This document shows positions 49,206 through 58,137 of a stretch of DNA of 64,000 nt, in pieces. The notes beneath the pieces were generated by a model. That model was not told the DNA's origin. It ran no database searches and saw nothing but the letters and a program-made list of their open reading frames with translations. The stretch lies in NCBI RefSeq assembly GCF_036346595.1, contig NZ_CP107834.1, forward strand, positions 1,364,001 through 1,428,000, in the 5' to 3' direction. The stretch comes from Streptomyces sp. NBC_00525. GTDB taxonomy: Bacteria > Actinomycetota > Actinomycetes > Streptomycetales > Streptomycetaceae. Position numbers and translations under genes: made by a program. The first letter of the stretch is position 1; each line of letters opens with the position of its first letter.

Positions 49206-50557
49206 TGGCGGCGGCGCCCGTCGCGATGGACGGCGGCGACGCCAAGGGCGGAATGCGGGCCGCGCTCGGCGGACTGACGACACGCGGGCGGTCCTTCCTC
49301 GCGGCCGGGCTCGCGGCGGCGGCCTGCGCCTACGTACTGGGCCAGGGCGACCTGCTGCGGGTCGGGCTGCTGCTCGCGGTGCTGCCGCTGGTGTGTGTGA
49401 CGGTGCTCTACCGGACCCGCTACCGGGTCACGGGCACCCGCAAGCTCTCCCCCTCGCGCGTCCCGGCCGGCTCCGAGGCCCGCGTCCATCTGCGCATGGA
49501 CAACATCTCGCGGCTGCCCACCGGTCTGCTGATGCTCCAGGACCGGGTGCCGTACGTGCTCGGGCCCCGGCCCCGGTTCGTCCTGGACCGGGTGGAGGCG
49601 GGCGGCCGGCGCGAGGTGTCCTACCGGGTCCGCTCCGATCTGCGCGGCCACTACCCGCTCGGCCCGCTCCAGCTGCGGCTGAGCGACCCCTTCGGCATGT
49701 GCGAGCTGACGCGTTCGTTCAGCGCCTACGACACCCTGGTGGTCATCCCGCGCACGGAGCCGCTGCCGCCGGTCCGGCTGGCGGGCGAGGCGTCCGGCTA
49801 CGGCGAGGGGCGCCAGCGCTCGCTGGCCCTGGCCGGTGAGGACGACGTGATCCCGCGCGGCTACCGGCACGGCGACGATCTGCGCCGCGTCCACTGGCGC
49901 TCCACCGCCCGCTACGGCGAGCTGATGGTGCGCCGCGAGGAGCAGCCGCAGCGCGCCAGGTGCACGGTCCTGCTCGACACCCGCCTGACCGCGTACCGGG
50001 GCACGGGCCCCGACTCCGCGTTCGAGTGGGCGGTCTCGGGGGCGGCGTCCGCGCTGGTGCACATGCTGGAGCGCGGCTTCGCGGTCCGGCTGCTGACGGA
50101 CACGGGCGACGCGGTGCCGGGCGAGGGCGAGGGCGGTTTCGCCGGGGCCACCCAGTCCACGGCGGACGCGGCGGGCCTGCTGATGGACACCCTCGCGGTC
50201 GTCGACCACTCGGACGGCGGGGGGCTCTCGCGCGCCTACGACGTGCTGCGCGGGGGCGGCGAGGGGCTGCTGATCGCCTTCCTGGGCGATCTGGACGAGG
50301 AGCAGACGGGGGTGGTCGCCCGGATGCGGCAGCGCAGCGGCGGGGCGGTGGCCTTCGTGCTGGACGGCGCCGCCTGGGTGAACGGCGAGTCGCCGGAGAG
50401 CCGCGAGGAGGCCGCGCGCCGGGTACGGCGGCTGCGCGAGGCGGGGTGGACGGTGGTGCCGGTGGAGCCCGGCGCTCAGCTGTCCGCGCTGTGGCGGCTG
50501 GCGGGCCCGCAGGGTGCGCCGGCCGGGTCGGACGGATATTCCGGGGGTTGGTCATGA
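49205..50557 (+). CDS. DUF58 membrane protein (MoxR partner)
   Basis: 450 aa. Two N-terminal TM segments (FLAAGLAAAACAYVLGQ and VGLLLAVLPLVCVTVLY) are followed by a beta-rich domain and the DUF58 core GDDLRRVHWRSTARYGELMVR, which belongs to a vWA-like fold. It overlaps the moxR stop by 1 nt (ATG 49205; GTG 49202 also possible). Probably works with the ATPase and the transglutaminase protein at the membrane. Confidence 0.92.
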   Translation: MAAAPVAMDGGDAKGGMRAALGGLTTRGRSFLAAGLAAAACAYVLGQGDLLRVGLLLAVLPLVCVTVLYRTRYRVTGTRKLSPSRVPAGSEARVHLRMDNISRLPTGLLMLQDRVPYVLGPRPRFVLDRVEAGGRREVSYRVRSDLRGHYPLGPLQLRLSDPFGMCELTRSFSAYDTLVVIPRTEPLPPVRLAGEASGYGEGRQRSLALAGEDDVIPRGYRHGDDLRRVHWRSTARYGELMVRREEQPQRARCTVLLDTRLTAYRGTGPDSAFEWAVSGAASALVHMLERGFAVRLLTDTGDAVPGEGEGGFAGATQSTADAAGLLMDTLAVVDHSDGGGLSRAYDVLRGGGEGLLIAFLGDLDEEQTGVVARMRQRSGGAVAFVLDGAAWVNGESPESREEAARRVRRLREAGWTVVPVEPGAQLSALWRLAGPQGAPAGSDGYSGGWS

Positions 50558-50567
50558 GGGGGCGGTC

Positions 50568-52976
50568 ATGAGCGGACGTGGTCGGCTGGCGCTGGGCGCC
50601 TTCGCGGCGACGCTGATGGCGGCCTGCTCGATGCTGCCGTTGGTGGACCCGGTCGGCTGGCTCGCGCAGGCGGCGTTCCTGCTGGCCCTGCAGAGCGGGG
50701 TCGGGGTGCTGGGCCGGCGGGTGCCGCTGCCCCGGCCGCTGACGGTCGCCGCGCAGGCGCTGGCCATGGTGGTGCTGCTGACGGTGGTGTTCGTCCGCGA
50801 GCAGGCGGTGGCGAGCGTGCTGCCCGGACCGCAGGCCGTGGGCCGGCTCTCGGACCTGCTGACGGCGGGCGCCGACGACGTCGGGCAGTACGCGATCCCG
50901 GCCCCGGCCACGCCGGGCATCCGGCTGATGCTGGTGGGCGGGGTGCTGCTGGTCGGGCTGCTGGTGGACACGCTGGCGGTGACCTTCCGCAGCGCGGCGC
51001 CCGCCGGGCTGCCGTTGCTGGCGCTCTACTCGGTGGCCGCCGGGCTGTCGGAGGGCAGTGCGGGGTGGCTGTGGTTCCTGCTGGCCGCGGGCGGCTATCT
51101 GCTGCTCCTGCTGGCCGAGGGGCGCGACCGGCTCTCGCAGTGGGGCCGGGTGTTCGCCGGGGCGGCGTCCCGCGGCGGTTCGTCGGCCGGTCTGGACACG
51201 TCGGGCGGCCGGGCGCTCGCCCCGGTGCGCACGGGGCGGCGGATCGGCGTGCTGGCGCTCGGCATCGCGCTGGTCGTACCCGCCGCGCTGCCCGCGTTCG
51301 ACGGCGGGCTGCTGGCCGGTACGGGCGGCGGGGGCGGCAGGGGGGCCGGTGGCGGCACGATCTCCGCGGTGAACCCGCTGGTCTCGCTCCAGGACAACCT
51401 GAACCAGCCGGAGGACCGGCAGGTGATGTCGTACCGCACCAACGCGAGCAGGCCCAGCGACTTCTATCTGCGCATCCTGGCCCTGGACCAGTTCAACGGG
51501 AACGAGTGGCGGGCCTCGACGCGCCGGCTCCAGGACGTGCCGCAGCGGTTCCCGACGCCCGCCGGCCTGTCCCCCGACATCGCCGTCACGGAGGTCAGGA
51601 CCACCGTCTCGGCGTCCGCCTCGTACAAGCAGACCTATCTGCCGCTGCCGTATCCGGCGGCCGAGGTACGGGTCGGCGGCAAATGGCGCTACGAGCCGGA
51701 GGGCCGCACCCTCGTCGGGGACGACGGGGAGACCACCGCGGGCGCGCAGTACACGGTGACCAGCCTCGACGTGCGGCCGACCGCCCAGCAGCTGGCCCGT
51801 GCGGGCGAGGTGCCGACGGCGCTGCTGCGCGAGTACACCCGGGTGCCGGACTCGCTGCCGAAGGTGGTGGCGCAGACGGCCGACGAGGTCACGCGGGGCG
51901 CGGTCAACGCCTACGAGCGGGCGGTGAAGCTCCAGGACTGGTTCGCCCGCGAGGGCGGGTTCGTCTACGACACCTCGGTCGACTCGGGCACCGGTGGCAC
52001 GGCGATCGCCCGGTTCCTCGAGGACCGGCAGGGCTTCTGCGTCCACTTCTCCTTCACGATGGCGGCGATGGCCCGGACGCTGGGGATTCCGGCACGGGTG
52101 GCGGTGGGCTTCACCCCGGGCACCGCGCAGTCGGACGGTTCGTACGCGGTCGGGCTGCGCGACGCGCACGCCTGGCCCGAGCTGTACTTCGAGGGCATCG
52201 GCTGGACCCGTTTCGAGCCGACGCCGACGCGTGGCACGGTCCCCTCGTACACGCTGCCCGAGGCACCGGCCGGGGACACGGCGGACCCGGACCGGCCGGA
52301 GGCTGCCGCCTCGCTCCCGGCCCCGGCCGTGCCGTCCGCGTCCGAGAGCTGCCCGGCGCAGATGCGCAAGCAGGGCGAGTGCGGGCAGAGCGCGGCGCCC
52401 GGTGCCGTCGCGTCGTCGGACCCGGGGACGCCGACGGGCGCGGTGCTCGGTCTGGTGGGCGCGGCCGTGCTCGTCCTGCTGCTGCCGCTGCTGCCGATGT
52501 TCTGGCGGCTGCGGGCCCGGACCCGCAGGCTGGGCTCGTCGGCCGGGCGCACCGGCGCCGACGCGAGGGCGCGGACGCTGGCGGTGTGGCGGGAGGTCAC
52601 GGACACGGCGTGGGACCACGGCATCGTGCCGGACGAGGCGCTGACCCCGCGCCGGGCCGCCGAGCGGCTGGTGCGGCTGGGCCGGCTGGACACGGAGGCG
52701 GCGGACGCGGTGCACCGGGTGGCGGGGGCGGTGGAGCAGGTGCTCTACGCGCGGGAGCCGCGCCCGGCGTCGGGCCTGGCCGGGGACGCCGGGACGGTGC
52801 GGGCCGGGCTGGGTCTCGCGGCCGGCCGGGCCGCCCGGCTCCGCGCACTGGTGGCTCCGCGCTCGTCCGTCCGGGTGGTGTGGGCGCTCTCCCGGCGCCG
52901 GGCGGCCGCGGCGGCTCGCTTCCGGCTGCCGGCCCGCCCGTCCTGGACGCGGCGGCCGAGCCGCCAGGAGGGCTGA
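50568..52976 (+). CDS. TgpA-like transglutaminase-domain membrane protein
   Basis: 802 aa. Several N-terminal TM helices (DUF3488-like) precede an external transglutaminase-like domain with GFCVHFSFTMAAMARTLG (Cys491), DAHAWPELYF (His534) and TRFEPTP (Glu550 at the usual Asp position), then one more TM (VLGLVGAAVLVLLLPLLPMFW) and a cytoplasmic tail (DUF4129-like). Cys-His residues for catalysis are intact; substrate unknown, probably an envelope protein or peptidoglycan stem. ATG at 50568 with GAGGGGG upstream. Confidence 0.93.
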   Translation: MSGRGRLALGAFAATLMAACSMLPLVDPVGWLAQAAFLLALQSGVGVLGRRVPLPRPLTVAAQALAMVVLLTVVFVREQAVASVLPGPQAVGRLSDLLTAGADDVGQYAIPAPATPGIRLMLVGGVLLVGLLVDTLAVTFRSAAPAGLPLLALYSVAAGLSEGSAGWLWFLLAAGGYLLLLLAEGRDRLSQWGRVFAGAASRGGSSAGLDTSGGRALAPVRTGRRIGVLALGIALVVPAALPAFDGGLLAGTGGGGGRGAGGGTISAVNPLVSLQDNLNQPEDRQVMSYRTNASRPSDFYLRILALDQFNGNEWRASTRRLQDVPQRFPTPAGLSPDIAVTEVRTTVSASASYKQTYLPLPYPAAEVRVGGKWRYEPEGRTLVGDDGETTAGAQYTVTSLDVRPTAQQLARAGEVPTALLREYTRVPDSLPKVVAQTADEVTRGAVNAYERAVKLQDWFAREGGFVYDTSVDSGTGGTAIARFLEDRQGFCVHFSFTMAAMARTLGIPARVAVGFTPGTAQSDGSYAVGLRDAHAWPELYFEGIGWTRFEPTPTRGTVPSYTLPEAPAGDTADPDRPEAAASLPAPAVPSASESCPAQMRKQGECGQSAAPGAVASSDPGTPTGAVLGLVGAAVLVLLLPLLPMFWRLRARTRRLGSSAGRTGADARARTLAVWREVTDTAWDHGIVPDEALTPRRAAERLVRLGRLDTEAADAVHRVAGAVEQVLYAREPRPASGLAGDAGTVRAGLGLAAGRAARLRALVAPRSSVRVVWALSRRRAAAAARFRLPARPSWTRRPSRQEG

Positions 52977-52984
52977 GGGACGGA

Positions 52985-53026
52985 TACGGGTGAGGGGCGG
53001 CCGCGTGCGGCCGCCCCTCACCCGTA
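52985..53026. terminator. 20-bp perfect bidirectional terminator
   Basis: Arms 52985-53004 and 53007-53026 are exact complements with only 2 nt between them (real loop 4-6 nt). It separates the convergent transglutaminase and DUF3040 genes and ends both. Confidence 0.92.
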
Positions 53027-53038
53027 GGTGTTCTGTGG

Positions 53039-53437
53039 TTACTGTCCCTGCTCGTCGCGGCGGCGCTGCCACCGCTGTTCGATCCGGTTCATCACGGACC
53101 GGCGCTGCCGGGACTGCCTGCGGTCACCCGCACCACCGGTGCGCACCGCCTGCTGCTCGCCCGGCTTGGGCGCCTTGCGCCACCCCGTGACCGCGAGCAC
53201 CGCGCAGCCCAGCATGACGAGGAAGCCCACCACGCTGACCCAGATCAGCTGAGCGACCATTCCGGCCATGAGGAGCGCGATACCCACCAGAAAGCCAGCA
53301 ACTGCCTGGTAGACCCGTCGTCGGGTGTACGTACGCAGCCCACTTCCCTCGAGCGCTGTCGCGAACTTGGGATCTTCGGCGTACAGCGCTCGCTCCATTT
53401 GCTCGAGCATTCGCTGCTCGTGCTCCGAGAGCGGCAC
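53039..53437 (-). CDS. DUF3040 membrane protein
   Basis: 132 aa. Starts PLSEHEQRMLEQMERALYAEDP, the DUF3040 signature, then two TM segments (AVAGFLVGIALLMAGMVAQL and WVSVVGFLVMLGCAVLAV) and a basic tail (RRQSRQRRSVMNRIEQRW). GTG at 53437 preceded by AGGAGGA. Function unknown; common in actinobacteria near division or envelope genes. Confidence 0.93.
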   Translation of the reverse strand: MPLSEHEQRMLEQMERALYAEDPKFATALEGSGLRTYTRRRVYQAVAGFLVGIALLMAGMVAQLIWVSVVGFLVMLGCAVLAVTGWRKAPKPGEQQAVRTGGAGDRRQSRQRRSVMNRIEQRWQRRRDEQGQ

Positions 53438-53543
53438 GGAGTCCTCCTCGTCGTCGGCCGCGGGGGGCGGCCGGTATGCGGCCCTTCCAGGATAGGCAGG
53501 GAATCGCCCCCGTGAAACCCGCCCTCATTGCCAATCAGCCAGT

Positions 53544-53565
53544 CCGGGCCGCCACGGCGGCTCGG
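53544..53565 (-). terminator. Possible hairpin terminator after the methyltransferase gene
   Basis: 10-position stem (53544-53553 with 53556-53565; one G-T wobble), minimal loop, in the 284-nt gap between the methyltransferase stop (53722) and the DUF3040 start (53437). A second short hairpin (CCCCG/CGGGG) is at 53617-53632. No gene is seen in this gap. Confidence 0.35.
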
Positions 53566-53721
53566 CTGCTGAGGCGTTGATTCCCCAACCTCCGATCCGT
53601 CATGCCGGATGGTGTCCCCCGATCATACGGGGCCGGAGGCGCGAACGGGGCTGCCGGTGCGTACTCCGTCTGCCGCTGCGTCGCTGATCAGCCCCGCTGC
53701 GGCCGGTAACCCTCGGGGGTA

Positions 53722-54480
53722 TCAGCCGCGCTTGGTGCCCAGGACGTGCAGCTGGGTGGCCACGGAGTGGAACGCCGGGAGTTCGGCGGCCGCGGCCTCC
53801 AGCTTGAGCAGGGCTTCCACGGCGCCCGGTTCGGTGTCGACCAGGACTCCGGGGACGAGGTCGGCGAAGACCCGTACGCCGTGGACGGCGCCCACCTCGA
53901 CGTCGGCGGCGGTGACCAGTTCGGTGAGCTGCTCGGCGGTGTAGCGGCGGGGCATCGGGTCGCCGTCGCCCCAGCGGCCCTCGGGGTCGCCGAGGGCGTG
54001 CCGCGCCTCGTTGAAGTGGCCGGCGAGGGCGCGGGCGAGCACGGCGCCGCCGAGGCCGGCCGCGAGCAGGCTCAGCGCCCCGGCGGGCCGCAGCGCCTCC
54101 ACCGCGTGCCGTACGCCCTCGGCGGGGTCGTCGACGTACTCCAGGACGCCGTGGCACAGGACCGCGTCGTAGCCGCCGCGCTCCACCACGTCGAAGAGGC
54201 CGAGGATGTCGCCCTGCACCCCGCGGACCCGGTCGGCGACCCCGGCCTCGGCGGCCCGGCGCTCCAGCGCGAAGAGCGCGTTGGGGCTGGGGTCGACGAC
54301 GGTGACCCGGTGGCCGAGCCGGGCGGCGGGCACGGCGAAGTTGCCGGTGCCGCCGCCGGTGTCCAGCACGTCCAGGACGTCCCGGCCGGTCACCTTGGCC
54401 CGGTGGTCGAGGGCGTCCTTGAGGACCTCCCAGACCACGGCGGTACGGAGGGAGGCACGGGGGCGCAGCGGGTCCGACAC
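53722..54480 (-). CDS. Class I SAM-dependent methyltransferase
   Basis: 252 aa. Motif I is LDTGGGTGNFAVPAA, followed by VTVVDPSPNALFAL (motif post-I), GDILGLFDV and HGVLEYVDDP. Substrate not evident; similar to actinobacterial CmoA/UbiE-like proteins. GTG at 54480, AGGAG about 10 nt upstream. 101 nt downstream of the HEPN gene and probably co-transcribed with it. Confidence 0.92.
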   Translation of the reverse strand: MSDPLRPRASLRTAVVWEVLKDALDHRAKVTGRDVLDVLDTGGGTGNFAVPAARLGHRVTVVDPSPNALFALERRAAEAGVADRVRGVQGDILGLFDVVERGGYDAVLCHGVLEYVDDPAEGVRHAVEALRPAGALSLLAAGLGGAVLARALAGHFNEARHALGDPEGRWGDGDPMPRRYTAEQLTELVTAADVEVGAVHGVRVFADLVPGVLVDTEPGAVEALLKLEAAAAELPAFHSVATQLHVLGTKRG

Positions 54481-54581
54481 GGCAGTTGACTCCTCGGCAC
54501 GGGCCGCCGCGGCGGGCGGAGCGTGAACAGCGCAGGTAACAGGTCCTCTCCCTACCCTATGGCCTGGCGCCGATCACGCGG

Positions 54582-55109
54582 TCAACCCGCGTCGGGGCGC
54601 TCCTCCCTCGGTTGCGGGAGCACCGGCTGGAGGACGAGCAGCCGCTCGACCAGGCGCAGGAACATGGCCGCGTCGCGCAGCAGATCGTCGGCCTGGCGGC
54701 GGGTGGCGGCGCCGGGTATGCCCGCTTCGGCGCGGGCCCGGCGGGCGGCGCCGGAGGCGAACAGGGCGCTCCACTCGCTCAGCTCGGGGGCCAGCTCCGG
54801 GAGGATGTCCCAGGCGCTGCGGATCGGCTCGCGGCGCCGGCGCGCGGGCGCGGGGCGGCCCCGGACGGCGAGGACGGCGGCGGCGGTGCGCAGGGCCGCG
54901 AGGTGCGCGGTGGCGTACCGCTCGTTGGGGACGGCGAGGACAGCTGCCTCCGCCAGGCCGGTCCGGGCCTGGGCGAGGAGATCGAGGGCGGCGGGCGGTG
55001 CGGTGGTGCGCCGGACGACGGGGTGGACGTCGCGGGCCTGGCCGGTCGGTGAGGGAGCAGGGCCGTCTGCGCGGCGTCGCGGAGCGGCGGCTGCGGACGA
55101 GTGGGCCAT
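54582..55109 (-). CDS. SAV_6107-type HEPN domain protein
   Basis: 175 aa from ATG 55109, which has a strong AGGAGG 7 nt upstream (frame open to 55178). Disordered N-terminus (~45 residues), then a helical HEPN domain: LDLLAQARTGLAEAAVLA, NERYATAHLAALRTAA and RQADDLLRDAAMFLRLVERL. RYATAH (Arg64-His69) fits the RX4H motif of active HEPN ribonucleases. I recognise the family as SAV_6107 HEPN; no function is established that I know. Confidence 0.88.
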   Translation of the reverse strand: MAHSSAAAAPRRRADGPAPSPTGQARDVHPVVRRTTAPPAALDLLAQARTGLAEAAVLAVPNERYATAHLAALRTAAAVLAVRGRPAPARRRREPIRSAWDILPELAPELSEWSALFASGAARRARAEAGIPGAATRRQADDLLRDAAMFLRLVERLLVLQPVLPQPREERPDAG

Positions 55110-55208
55110 GACAGAACCTCCTGTCTCGGTAACGGCTTCGTGGCCGTCGGTATCCATCGTGACGGCCCCCACTGACAATCGACCTCGATCCGCCCCTGAC
55201 CTGGGCTT

Positions 55209-55237
55209 TTGCTTCGTTCGTAGCTTCCGGCTACCTT
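55209..55237 (+). promoter_or_regulatory. Promoter of the YhgE cassette
   Basis: TTGCTT (55209-55214), 17-nt spacer, TACCTT (55232-55237); start point about 55244, inside the palindrome that follows. Confidence 0.65.
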
Positions 55238-55261
55238 TTGCACTGACCAGTCAGTTCAAAA
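55236..55261. promoter_or_regulatory. 26-bp dyad operator, probable TetR site
   Basis: TTTTG-C-ACTGAC-CA-GTCAGT-T-CAAAA: every position pairs except one flanking C-T pair and the central CA. It overlaps the -10 and the transcription start of the ATPase-YhgE-TetR cassette, 14 nt before the GTG at 55276. Placement and symmetry are typical of a TetR-family repressor; the TetR encoded at the end of the same cassette is the likely ligand-responsive repressor. Confidence 0.8.
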
Positions 55262-55275
55262 GAGGGGAGGGGTCC

Positions 55276-56049
55276 GTGGACCGTCCGCACGGGGCCGCCG
55301 TCACCGCCGAGGGGCTGGGGCTCAAGGGGCCGCGCGGCTGGGCCTTCCGGGAGGTGACGTTCCGCGCGGACCCCGGCGACCTGATCGCCGTCGAGGGCCC
55401 GTCCGGCTCCGGCCGCACCGCGCTGCTGCTGACCCTCACCGGGCGAATGCGCCCCACCGAGGGCGCGGCCACGACGGGCGGGCTCGCCCTGCCGCGCCGG
55501 GCCGCCGCCGTCCGCCGCTTCGCCGCCCTGGGCCCGGTCCCCGGCGTGAGCGAGCTGGACCCGGCGTTCACGGTCGCCGAGCACCTGCGCGAGCGGGCCC
55601 TGCTCCGGCGCCGCTACGACGGCTCCCCGCGCGCCCTGCTCCGCCCGCCGGGTGCCCGGGCCGCCGCCGTGCGCGCCCGGATCGACGCCGCCCTGGAGGC
55701 CGCCGGGCTCGACCCCGCCAAGCTGCCCAAGGCCGAGCGCACCGCCGTACGCGATCTGGAGCGGCCGCAGGCGCTGCGGCTCTCCGTGGCCCTGGCGCTG
55801 ATGGGGCGGCCCCGGCTGCTCGCGGTGGACGACACCGATCTGAAGCTGTCCGACGCCGAGCGGGCCGAGGTCTGGGAGCTGCTGCGCTCCGTGGCCGCCG
55901 CCGGCACCACGGTGCTCGCCGTCTGCAGCGAGGCACCCGAGGACGCCGTCGCCGTACGCACCGGCGCCTCCCCCGAGACGGACACCACCGACACCACCAC
56001 GCACGAGGAGGAACCGGCCGATGCGTTCGCCGAGACTGGCCGCGCTTGA
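55276..56049 (+). CDS. Degenerate ABC-type ATPase of a YhgE/Pip cassette
   Basis: 257 aa. Resembles an ABC nucleotide-binding domain, but Walker A is GPSGSGRT (Arg47 instead of Lys), no LSGGQ signature is seen (QALRLSVALALMG stands there) and Walker B reads LLAVDD (Asp186 instead of Glu). ATP hydrolysis is doubtful. GTG at 55276 with GGGGAGGGG upstream; the end overlaps the YhgE gene by 29 nt. Probably a membrane-associated partner of YhgE. Confidence 0.88.
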   Translation: MDRPHGAAVTAEGLGLKGPRGWAFREVTFRADPGDLIAVEGPSGSGRTALLLTLTGRMRPTEGAATTGGLALPRRAAAVRRFAALGPVPGVSELDPAFTVAEHLRERALLRRRYDGSPRALLRPPGARAAAVRARIDAALEAAGLDPAKLPKAERTAVRDLERPQALRLSVALALMGRPRLLAVDDTDLKLSDAERAEVWELLRSVAAAGTTVLAVCSEAPEDAVAVRTGASPETDTTDTTTHEEEPADAFAETGRA

Positions 56050-58108
56050 GCTGAGGCGCTTCGGCAGGGGACGGCTGCCGCGTGCCGCCCTCGCCGCGCT
56101 CCTGCTGCTCCCGCTGCTCTACGGAGCCCTGTACCTGTGGTCCTTCTGGGACCCGTACGGAAGGCTCGACCGCATCCCGGTCGCCCTGGTCAACGACGAC
56201 CGGGGCGCCACCGCCGACGGCAGGCGCATCGCGGCCGGCGACGAGATCACCGGCAAGCTGCTCGACTCCCAGGTCTTCGACTGGCACGAGGTGAGCGCCG
56301 CCGAGGCGGACAAGGGCGTCGAGGACGGCACGTACTACCTCTCGCTGCGCATGCCCGCGGACTTCAGCGAGCGCATCGCCTCCAGCGCCGGGGACTCCCC
56401 CGAGACCGGCGCGCTCCAGGTGCGCACCAACGACGCGAACAACTACATCGTCGGGCAGATCTCCCGCACGGTGTTCTCCGAGGTCCGCACGGCCGCGTCG
56501 GCCAACGCCTCGCGCGGGTTCCTCGACCGGATCTTCATCAGCTTCTCCGATCTGCACGACGAGACGGCGAAGGCGGCCAAGGGCGCGGCCGATCTCCGCA
56601 GCGGCAGCGCCAAGGCCAGGAAGGGCTCGAAGGACCTCGCGGACGGGCTGAAGGACGCCAAGGCCGGCAGCGGCAGCCTGGCCGGCGGGCTCGTGAAGCT
56701 GAACCGGGGCGCCGGGGACCTGAAGACCGGCTCCGCCGAGGTCGCCGACGGCACGAAGCTCCTCGCCGAGAAGGTCAACGGGGTGGCCGCCGACGTGCGC
56801 CCGTTCCTCAAGGACAACGGGAAGTCCATCGGCGACACCGCCCGGCTGGTCGCCGACACCTCCGAGGCCGTACGCCACAACCTGGACCTGCTGGTGAAGT
56901 CGGCCCCGACCGCCGCCACCGCCGCGCACACCGCCGCCGACGACCTCGCCGAGGTGCACCGCACCCGCTGCGCGGAGGCCCCCGAAGCCGACCCCGCCGT
57001 CTGCACGCCGCTGGAGCGGGCCGTGACGGCGGCGGACGACGTCGCCGACGTGGCCGACGACGTGAAGGCCCTGGTCGAGAACCAGAACGGGGACCTCACC
57101 GCGCTGCGCGGCCGGCTGACCACCCTGGAGAAGCAGGCCAAGGCCCTCGCCACCCGCTCCCCGCACCTGGACGAGGACCTGGAGTCCGCGGTCAAGAGGA
57201 TCAACGCGCTGAACACCGGCGCCCACAAGGTCGCCAAGGGCGCCGAGAAACTGCACACCGGCCTCGGTACGGCCAGGACGGGCGCGAGCGACCTGGACAC
57301 CGGCGTCGGCCGGCTCAGGACCGGGGCCACCAGCCTCGATCAGGGCCTCGTCGGCATCAAGGACGGCTCGGCCTCGCTCGCCAAGGGCCTCGGCGACGGC
57401 GTGGACAAGATCCCCGACTACGGCAAGGAGGACCGCGACGCCCGGACGGAGGTCATGGCCGACCCCGTACGGCTGGCCGCCCAGTCGCTGCACTCCGCGC
57501 CCAACTACGGCACGGGCTTCGCGCCCTACTTCATCCCGCTCTCCCTCTGGGTCGGCGCGATGGTGGCGTACATGCTGATCCAGCCGCTCGGCCGGCGCGC
57601 CCTGGCCGCCGGGGCACCCGCCTGGCGGATCGCCCTCGCGGGCTGGCTGCCGGTGGCGGGGATCGGGCTGCTCCAGGTGGCCGCGCTGATGTCCGTCCTG
57701 CACTGGGGCCCCGGCCTGGACATGGCGCACACCGCCGGAACGCTGGCCTTCCTGGCGCTGGTGACCTGCTGCTTCGCGGCGATCGTGCAGTGGCTGAACG
57801 CATGCTTCGGGGCGGCGGGGCGCATCCTCGTCCTGGCGCTGCTGATGCTCCAGCTGACCTCGGCCGGCGGCACCTACCCCGTACAGACCAGTCCGGACTT
57901 CTTCAACGCGATCCACCCCTATCTGCCGATGAGCTACGTCGTCGAGGGGCTGCGCCGGCTGATCACGGGCGGCGGGCTCGGCCCGGTCTGGCAGGGCTGC
58001 GCGGTCCTCGCCGCCTTCACCGCGGGGGCGCTCGCGCTGACCGCGCTGACGGCCCGCCGCAAGCAGATGTGGACCCTGGAGCGGCTCCATCCGGAGCTGA
58101 GCCTGTGA
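56021..58108 (+). CDS. YhgE/Pip domain membrane protein (ABC-2 type)
   Basis: 695 aa. One TM near the N-terminus (LAALLLLPLLYGALYLWSFW), a large outside region with repeats of the type LKDAKAGSGSLAGGLVKLN spaced 7-11 residues (YhgE/Pip and EsaA-like), then about five C-terminal TM helices (IALAGWLPVAGIGLLQVAAL etc.). Related proteins are phage-receptor or export components. The preceding ATPase-like gene overlaps it and the TetR gene follows, forming one cassette. Confidence 0.92.
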   Translation: MRSPRLAALELRRFGRGRLPRAALAALLLLPLLYGALYLWSFWDPYGRLDRIPVALVNDDRGATADGRRIAAGDEITGKLLDSQVFDWHEVSAAEADKGVEDGTYYLSLRMPADFSERIASSAGDSPETGALQVRTNDANNYIVGQISRTVFSEVRTAASANASRGFLDRIFISFSDLHDETAKAAKGAADLRSGSAKARKGSKDLADGLKDAKAGSGSLAGGLVKLNRGAGDLKTGSAEVADGTKLLAEKVNGVAADVRPFLKDNGKSIGDTARLVADTSEAVRHNLDLLVKSAPTAATAAHTAADDLAEVHRTRCAEAPEADPAVCTPLERAVTAADDVADVADDVKALVENQNGDLTALRGRLTTLEKQAKALATRSPHLDEDLESAVKRINALNTGAHKVAKGAEKLHTGLGTARTGASDLDTGVGRLRTGATSLDQGLVGIKDGSASLAKGLGDGVDKIPDYGKEDRDARTEVMADPVRLAAQSLHSAPNYGTGFAPYFIPLSLWVGAMVAYMLIQPLGRRALAAGAPAWRIALAGWLPVAGIGLLQVAALMSVLHWGPGLDMAHTAGTLAFLALVTCCFAAIVQWLNACFGAAGRILVLALLMLQLTSAGGTYPVQTSPDFFNAIHPYLPMSYVVEGLRRLITGGGLGPVWQGCAVLAAFTAGALALTALTARRKQMWTLERLHPELSL

Positions 58109-58137
58109 GCGCGCCCGGACCTGTGAGAATCGGAGGC

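Noticed and set aside
49743..53072. 1109-aa minus-strand open frame opposite the DUF58 and transglutaminase genes
   Set aside because: Arg/Pro/Gly-rich shadow, no domain; crosses a terminator hairpin.
56137..58137. Long upstream extension of the TetR frame inside the YhgE gene
   Set aside because: Arg/Gly-rich translation of the YhgE gene in another frame; TetR starts at 58138 or 58105.
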